NCBI GenBank assembly: GCA_018662225.1
Contig: JABJGO010000072.1
Span: forward strand, 1-64,000
Direction of reading: 5' to 3'
DNA: 64,000 nucleotides
Source of the DNA: Rhodospirillales bacterium
GTDB lineage: Bacteria; Pseudomonadota; Alphaproteobacteria; Rhodospirillales; Casp-alpha2
Below are positions 60,489-64,000 of the stretch, piece after piece (position 1 is the stretch's first letter; every line of letters begins with the position of its first letter). The notes under the pieces are model-generated. The model was not told the DNA's origin, ran no database searches, and saw only the letters and a program-made list of their open reading frames with translations. Both the position numbers and the translations under genes were made by a program.

Positions 60489-63400
60489 GTGATGACACGT
60501 ATCTCTGATGCATCATCAATCAACAGCCTGATCAATACGATGCTGCGCACGGAGCAGCGTCGCGTAGACGCCAACTTTCAGGTGGTATCTGGAAAGGTGT
60601 CGCCTGACTATGCCGGAATAGCCAATCAATCAGAGCGATTGGTCAGCCTTGAAACCCAGCGCGACCTGAATGATCGATTTATCAGTAACAACGAAACCGC
60701 GCAACTTCGTCTGGATGTGTCCACTCAGTCGTTGCAGTTTTCGAACGATGCCGTCAAGGACGTGCGTGAAACTATCAGTAATTTCCTGGGCAGAGGTGTA
60801 TTCGACGAGCAAAGCGTTGAAGAATTACAAAAATTCGCCTTCAACAGCATGCTTAACCTGGAGGCATACCTGAACGTCGACATCGATGGTCAGTACATGT
60901 TCGCAGGCAGTCGCTCGGACCAGAAACCGGTTGATCTGGGCCTAAGCTCACTGGACGCCTTCCAGCAAAAATATGATGGCGCGATCAACCAGTATGCGAC
61001 CACACGTGATGCCCATCTAGTACAGATGGATACGTCTCAGGACACCAATAATCTGAATAAGGACTACATCGACGCCTCAAACTGGCTTGTCTTCCGCCAG
61101 GACGATGACGGTGATGCGACCACGCCCGGCACCAGTTCAATCGAAGCCACCAGCGATATGTTCTCAGGCTATGAGCCCGGTAGCCGGATCACCGTAACAA
61201 ACTCAGGCAGCAACAACGGGGATTACACCGTTAAAAGCGTTTCGTCTGATGGAACAAAAATCTTCCTCTCAACGGAAATGCTCACAGACGAAGACTTGCC
61301 GCTAGGATTAACCACTGAAAGCGTTATTAGTGTTGCCCAGGTAGACACGGCAACCGTCGGTGCAACGACCTATGAGACTGGTGATGTTTTTTCTGTCATC
61401 GTCGACGGGAACACGGTTTCTTATACTACCGTTGGCGGTGACGCGAGCGACAACGATATCCGAGATGGGTTGCGCGCTGCCATTAATGCAGACGCCACTG
61501 TCAGTGCCATCGTAACGGCAAGTGATGGTGCTGGAACCGGCGAACTATTACTGACAGGCGTCGATTCCGGTGTCGCATTCACGGCGACGATTTCGGACAC
61601 GAATGTTGGCGCGGGCACGGACGATCAAGTGGCAACAATCTCGACCACGACATCAAGTTCGGGTGCCGTTCCCCAGGAAGACTCCCTGACGTTCGGCGGC
61701 ACCGTGGAAGCCAACGACGTTTATACTGTTAACATTGACGGCAATGTAATTACCTATACGACAACCGGTGCTGAAGGCGATATGGACGGTGTCCGTGACG
61801 CCATACGGAATTTGATTAATGCAAACGCGACGATCAGTGCATTGGTAACGGCCACCGATGGCAGTGCCACTGGCGAACTTCTATTGACGGCAGACAATCC
61901 CGGCGTTGCATTTACCACCACGTCTTATGCCACCGAAGTCGGCGGCACCAACGATAACACCACGACATTGTCGACGACCAGGGCTAGTAGTGGTGATGCG
62001 ACACTAACCCTGCCCGATGATTCTCAGCTTACCAATGCTGATACGGGCGGTGTTTCCTTCGATCGCGCGGCAGGCACTATTTCGGCCGTGACGGTCGACG
62101 CCTTCCTGAACGTCAGTGTTGGTGATGTGGTCAATGTAAGCGGTGACGCTCAAAGCAATGGTAGCTATACGGTTACAGCCATTGATGCCACCAGTCAGAC
62201 CTTGACGGTCACGGCAGGTGCCTCGTTGACGTTGGAAAATGGCACGGTCGTGGATTCAAGCGACACTGACCGGATGGTATTCAGCAGATCTGGTGACACC
62301 ATTACCTCAGACCGCGCTGCATTTACAAACTTTACGGCCGGTGAAAAATTAACGGTGGCGGGAACATCGAAAAACGACGGTATTTATACCATTAGCTCCG
62401 TCGCCGCTGACGGCAAGAGTATTACGATTGAATCGTCGAAGCTCACCGACGAAGGCTCTGGCAGTGGCACCAAATTCTTCGATTACGATGTGGGCTCCCG
62501 GTTCCAGTTTGATTCAACGGCCGATACCTTGCAGGCACAGGACATTAGCGGTAGCGCATTGGCCGGTGCCTTCACGGGGTTACAGGTTGGCGATTCCTTC
62601 GTTGTCACGGGAGCCGATAGTAACCAGGTTGATGTAGTTACCATGGGTGGCACCGTTGAGACTGGGGACATATACTCAGTTACGATTGATAGCAACACGG
62701 TTAGTTATACGGTACAGGCTGGTGATTCTACCCTGAATGATATCCGTGATGGTTTGCTGGCAGCCGTAAATCTCGATGCCTCGGTAAATACAATTATTAC
62801 AGCCACTGCCGGAGGCGCTGGTGAACTCACCATAACAGCGGACGTGGCAAACGTGGCATTTACCATGACGTCCAGCGCGACCAATGTTGGCGTCACGGCG
62901 GACAACACGGCGACCACAGCGACCACCACCAACGATAATACCTACACAATTGGCAGTATCTCCACAGATGGATCAACGATTACCATGGCCGGATCAACCC
63001 CGGTTGGTAGCAATCAGACAGTGAGCACAGGCGCTGGCGTGGCCGCGTCGGCGCGTGGCTTCGAGCTTCGCACGGGTAACGAAATCATCTTTGATGATAC
63101 CGCTAATACCATTACCCTACAGGACATCACCACCAATGCCGCCACCCAAAATATTTTTGACAACCTGCAAGTCGGTACCGTGTTCACGATCACCGGGACC
63201 GGTAGCAATGATGGCACCTATACTGTTGCCTCGCTTGCATCCGACGGATCCAGCATCACAGTGGAAGAAGACATTACCATCGCTGAAACCTTTGATCCGA
63301 GCACTTCATTATCACAGGTGAACATTGAGGTCTTTGCCGCAGCAGGCACGATCACTTCATCACAGTCATACTACAATGGTGACAATTTCACCATGACCCA

Positions 63401-63608
63401 CCGGGTGGACGAAGATCGTTCCATCAATTGGGATGTAAATGCATCCCACCCGGCATTCGAAAAAGCTATTCGTGCCATGGGCATTCTGGCACAGGGTGCA
63501 TTTGGGTCTGAAGGCGGTCTGGACGAAAATCAGGACCGTATTCGAGATGCACTTTATCCGGATCTAAATGCAAAGCCCCGTGAAGCGCGGCGATGCCACG
63601 CGAAATAA
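60489..63608 (+). CDS. flgL: Hook-filament junction protein FlgL (HAP3), enlarged and C-terminally truncated
   Basis: N-terminal flagellin-like domain (RISDASSINSLINTMLRTEQ, SLETQRDLNDRFISNNETAQ, LEAYLNVDIDGQYMFAGSRS) identifies FlgL. At 1039 residues it is two to three times the usual length. The excess, about residues 215-945, is a mosaic of two repeat types (see the repeat entries). Near the end HPAFEKAIRAMGILAQGAFG and DENQDRIRDALY are normal FlgL C-terminal sequence, but from about 63556 the frame runs into antisense of a convergent TPR gene (PDLNAKPREARRCHAK) and stops. The last about 100 residues of the C-terminal helical domain, needed for assembly, are absent. This is a lesion or a misjoin. 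Confidence 0.85.
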   Translation: MMTRISDASSINSLINTMLRTEQRRVDANFQVVSGKVSPDYAGIANQSERLVSLETQRDLNDRFISNNETAQLRLDVSTQSLQFSNDAVKDVRETISNFLGRGVFDEQSVEELQKFAFNSMLNLEAYLNVDIDGQYMFAGSRSDQKPVDLGLSSLDAFQQKYDGAINQYATTRDAHLVQMDTSQDTNNLNKDYIDASNWLVFRQDDDGDATTPGTSSIEATSDMFSGYEPGSRITVTNSGSNNGDYTVKSVSSDGTKIFLSTEMLTDEDLPLGLTTESVISVAQVDTATVGATTYETGDVFSVIVDGNTVSYTTVGGDASDNDIRDGLRAAINADATVSAIVTASDGAGTGELLLTGVDSGVAFTATISDTNVGAGTDDQVATISTTTSSSGAVPQEDSLTFGGTVEANDVYTVNIDGNVITYTTTGAEGDMDGVRDAIRNLINANATISALVTATDGSATGELLLTADNPGVAFTTTSYATEVGGTNDNTTTLSTTRASSGDATLTLPDDSQLTNADTGGVSFDRAAGTISAVTVDAFLNVSVGDVVNVSGDAQSNGSYTVTAIDATSQTLTVTAGASLTLENGTVVDSSDTDRMVFSRSGDTITSDRAAFTNFTAGEKLTVAGTSKNDGIYTISSVAADGKSITIESSKLTDEGSGSGTKFFDYDVGSRFQFDSTADTLQAQDISGSALAGAFTGLQVGDSFVVTGADSNQVDVVTMGGTVETGDIYSVTIDSNTVSYTVQAGDSTLNDIRDGLLAAVNLDASVNTIITATAGGAGELTITADVANVAFTMTSSATNVGVTADNTATTATTTNDNTYTIGSISTDGSTITMAGSTPVGSNQTVSTGAGVAASARGFELRTGNEIIFDDTANTITLQDITTNAATQNIFDNLQVGTVFTITGTGSNDGTYTVASLASDGSSITVEEDITIAETFDPSTSLSQVNIEVFAAAGTITSSQSYYNGDNFTMTHRVDEDRSINWDVNASHPAFEKAIRAMGILAQGAFGSEGGLDENQDRIRDALYPDLNAKPREARRCHAK
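61140..63290 (+). repeat. Second repeat family in FlgL (five copies)
   Basis: Units at about 61140-61300, 62040-62270, 62270-62470, 62500-62630 continued at 62940-63000, and 63080-63290 share the pattern F-x(n)-D/N-T-I, then VGD/PGS-x-[VIL]-x-V-[TS]-G-S-x-N-[DN]-G-x-YTV/I-x-S-[VIL]-x-x-D-G-[ST]-x-I-T/F. They look like small beta domains. The fourth is split by an FlgE-type module. Confidence 0.75.
61339..62940 (+). repeat. FlgE-type modules in FlgL (three copies)
   Basis: Copies lie at about 61339-61660, 61680-61990 and 62630-62940. Each has GD[VI][FY][ST]VxI[DV]GN[TV][VI][ST]YTT/V, then a helix with IRDGL or IRNL and AxIN[AL]DA, then TA-G-GEL-LT/IT and a Thr/Asn-rich tail. They match the three modules of FlgE. 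Confidence 0.8.
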
Positions 63609-64000
63609 GCCCCTGCCCCAACAAACTGCGACCGTATAAAAGAAAAAGCGCCTGATTCCCCTGGTGCAAGCGTAACTCTTTCTCACACGTAGCGATGGCG
63701 GTATCGAAATCCTCTTCATAGAATGCTCGCAGCGCGTCAACCTGATACGATACAGACTCGCCAGCGCCATCCAGCGCCTTGGCAAGATCATCCAGTCCAT
63801 CAACCTGAAGATCAGCGAGCAAGGGGTTTGATTCTCCGGCTGCTGACAGTTTCGCGAAATAAACACTATCCCCCATATTCCCGGCATAGGCCTGAATGTG
63901 GGCTAGAATATCGCAGCCTTCCGCACAATCAGGGTCCAATTCATGCCCTTTATTGGCAAATTCAATGGCACGCCCAAGATCTTTCAGCAAGAAAGCGACC
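63466..64000 (-). CDS. TPR-containing protein, partial (right edge) and interrupted at its 3' end
   Basis: The frame is open to the right edge (the apparent first codon at 63990 is an internal TTG), so the N-terminus is outside. Visible are TPR-like helices: LGRAIEFANKGHELDPDCAE, then FDTAIATCEKELRLHQGNQA and LLGQGLISRGIAALHGALHL, the last ending in DPDK, a typical TPR repeat end. From about 63556 to 63466 the frame is antisense to flgL and no longer TPR-like, so the gene is truncated at the flgL collision. TPR proteins adjoining flagellin loci can be O-GlcNAc-transferase-like modification enzymes, but no catalytic domain is in view, so the function is open. Confidence 0.6.
   Translation of the reverse strand, partial: VAFLLKDLGRAIEFANKGHELDPDCAEGCDILAHIQAYAGNMGDSVYFAKLSAAGESNPLLADLQVDGLDDLAKALDGAGESVSYQVDALRAFYEEDFDTAIATCEKELRLHQGNQALFLLYGRSLLGQGLISRGIAALHGALHLDPDKVHLEYGPDFRPDRLQTQMHPVPECPWHE

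Overview
The window looks like a chromosomal segment of a moderate-GC, motile alphaproteobacterium, most likely Rhodospirillales-like. The evidence is a cckA-type hybrid kinase directly after flhB, a fliX/dksA pair, a motE-like gene and a DUF6468-like gene beside fliM, CheZ-type phosphatases, alphaproteobacterial-style sigma-54 flagellar promoters and a GTAC/GTTC-type LexA box before recA. This assignment rests on gene content only; no database search was run.

Layout. 1-9823: metabolic and transport genes (M3 oligoendopeptidase cut by the left edge, long-chain acyl-CoA ligase, an unusual redoxin/2OG-oxygenase fusion, an EamA exporter, a UDP-glucuronate epimerase-like protein, an AEC permease, RarD, pyruvate kinase). 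10002-11839: a low-complexity hypothetical, a first CheZ and a periplasmic cyclophilin. 11873-17057: a complete livGFHM-type amino-acid ABC operon with its binding protein, closed by a hairpin terminator. 17111-25557 (minus strand): CoxE-like vWA protein, MoxR ATPase, MFS permease, nitronate monooxygenase-like protein, alaS and recA.

25777-63608 is dominated by flagellar genes. The minus-strand block flgB/flgC-fliE-fliQ-fliR-flhB-cckA diverges from flhX-unknown-fliO-fliP. A second minus-strand block, fliL-fliM-DUF6468-motE-cheY-cheZ-motB-like-motB-AMIN/TPR-roxA, encodes switch, stator-associated and chemotaxis-output proteins. Plus-strand genes flgF-flgG-flgA-flgH, flgE and flgI-flgJ-flgN-flgK-flgL build rod, rings, hook and hook-filament junction; sigma-54-like promoters precede flgF, flgE and flgI. 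A ferric-iron ABC transporter (fbpABC) with a Fur-like palindrome interrupts this set between fliX and flgE. Neither flagellin nor motA, fliF, fliG or flhA is in the window.

Main oddities. (1) Two 126-bp near-identical structured repeats lie in opposite orientation exactly at the stop codons of fliR, fliP and roxA, bounded by TA. (2) flgB carries a +1 shift in a seven-base homopolymer and is fused to flgC with the flgC start missing. (3) flgL loses its C-terminus where it collides with a convergent TPR gene. (4) FlgE and FlgL share an approximately 90-residue repeat module, three copies each, and in FlgL one copy appears nested inside a second repeat type. Items 2 and 3 may be assembly errors or real lesions in motility genes and should be checked first.
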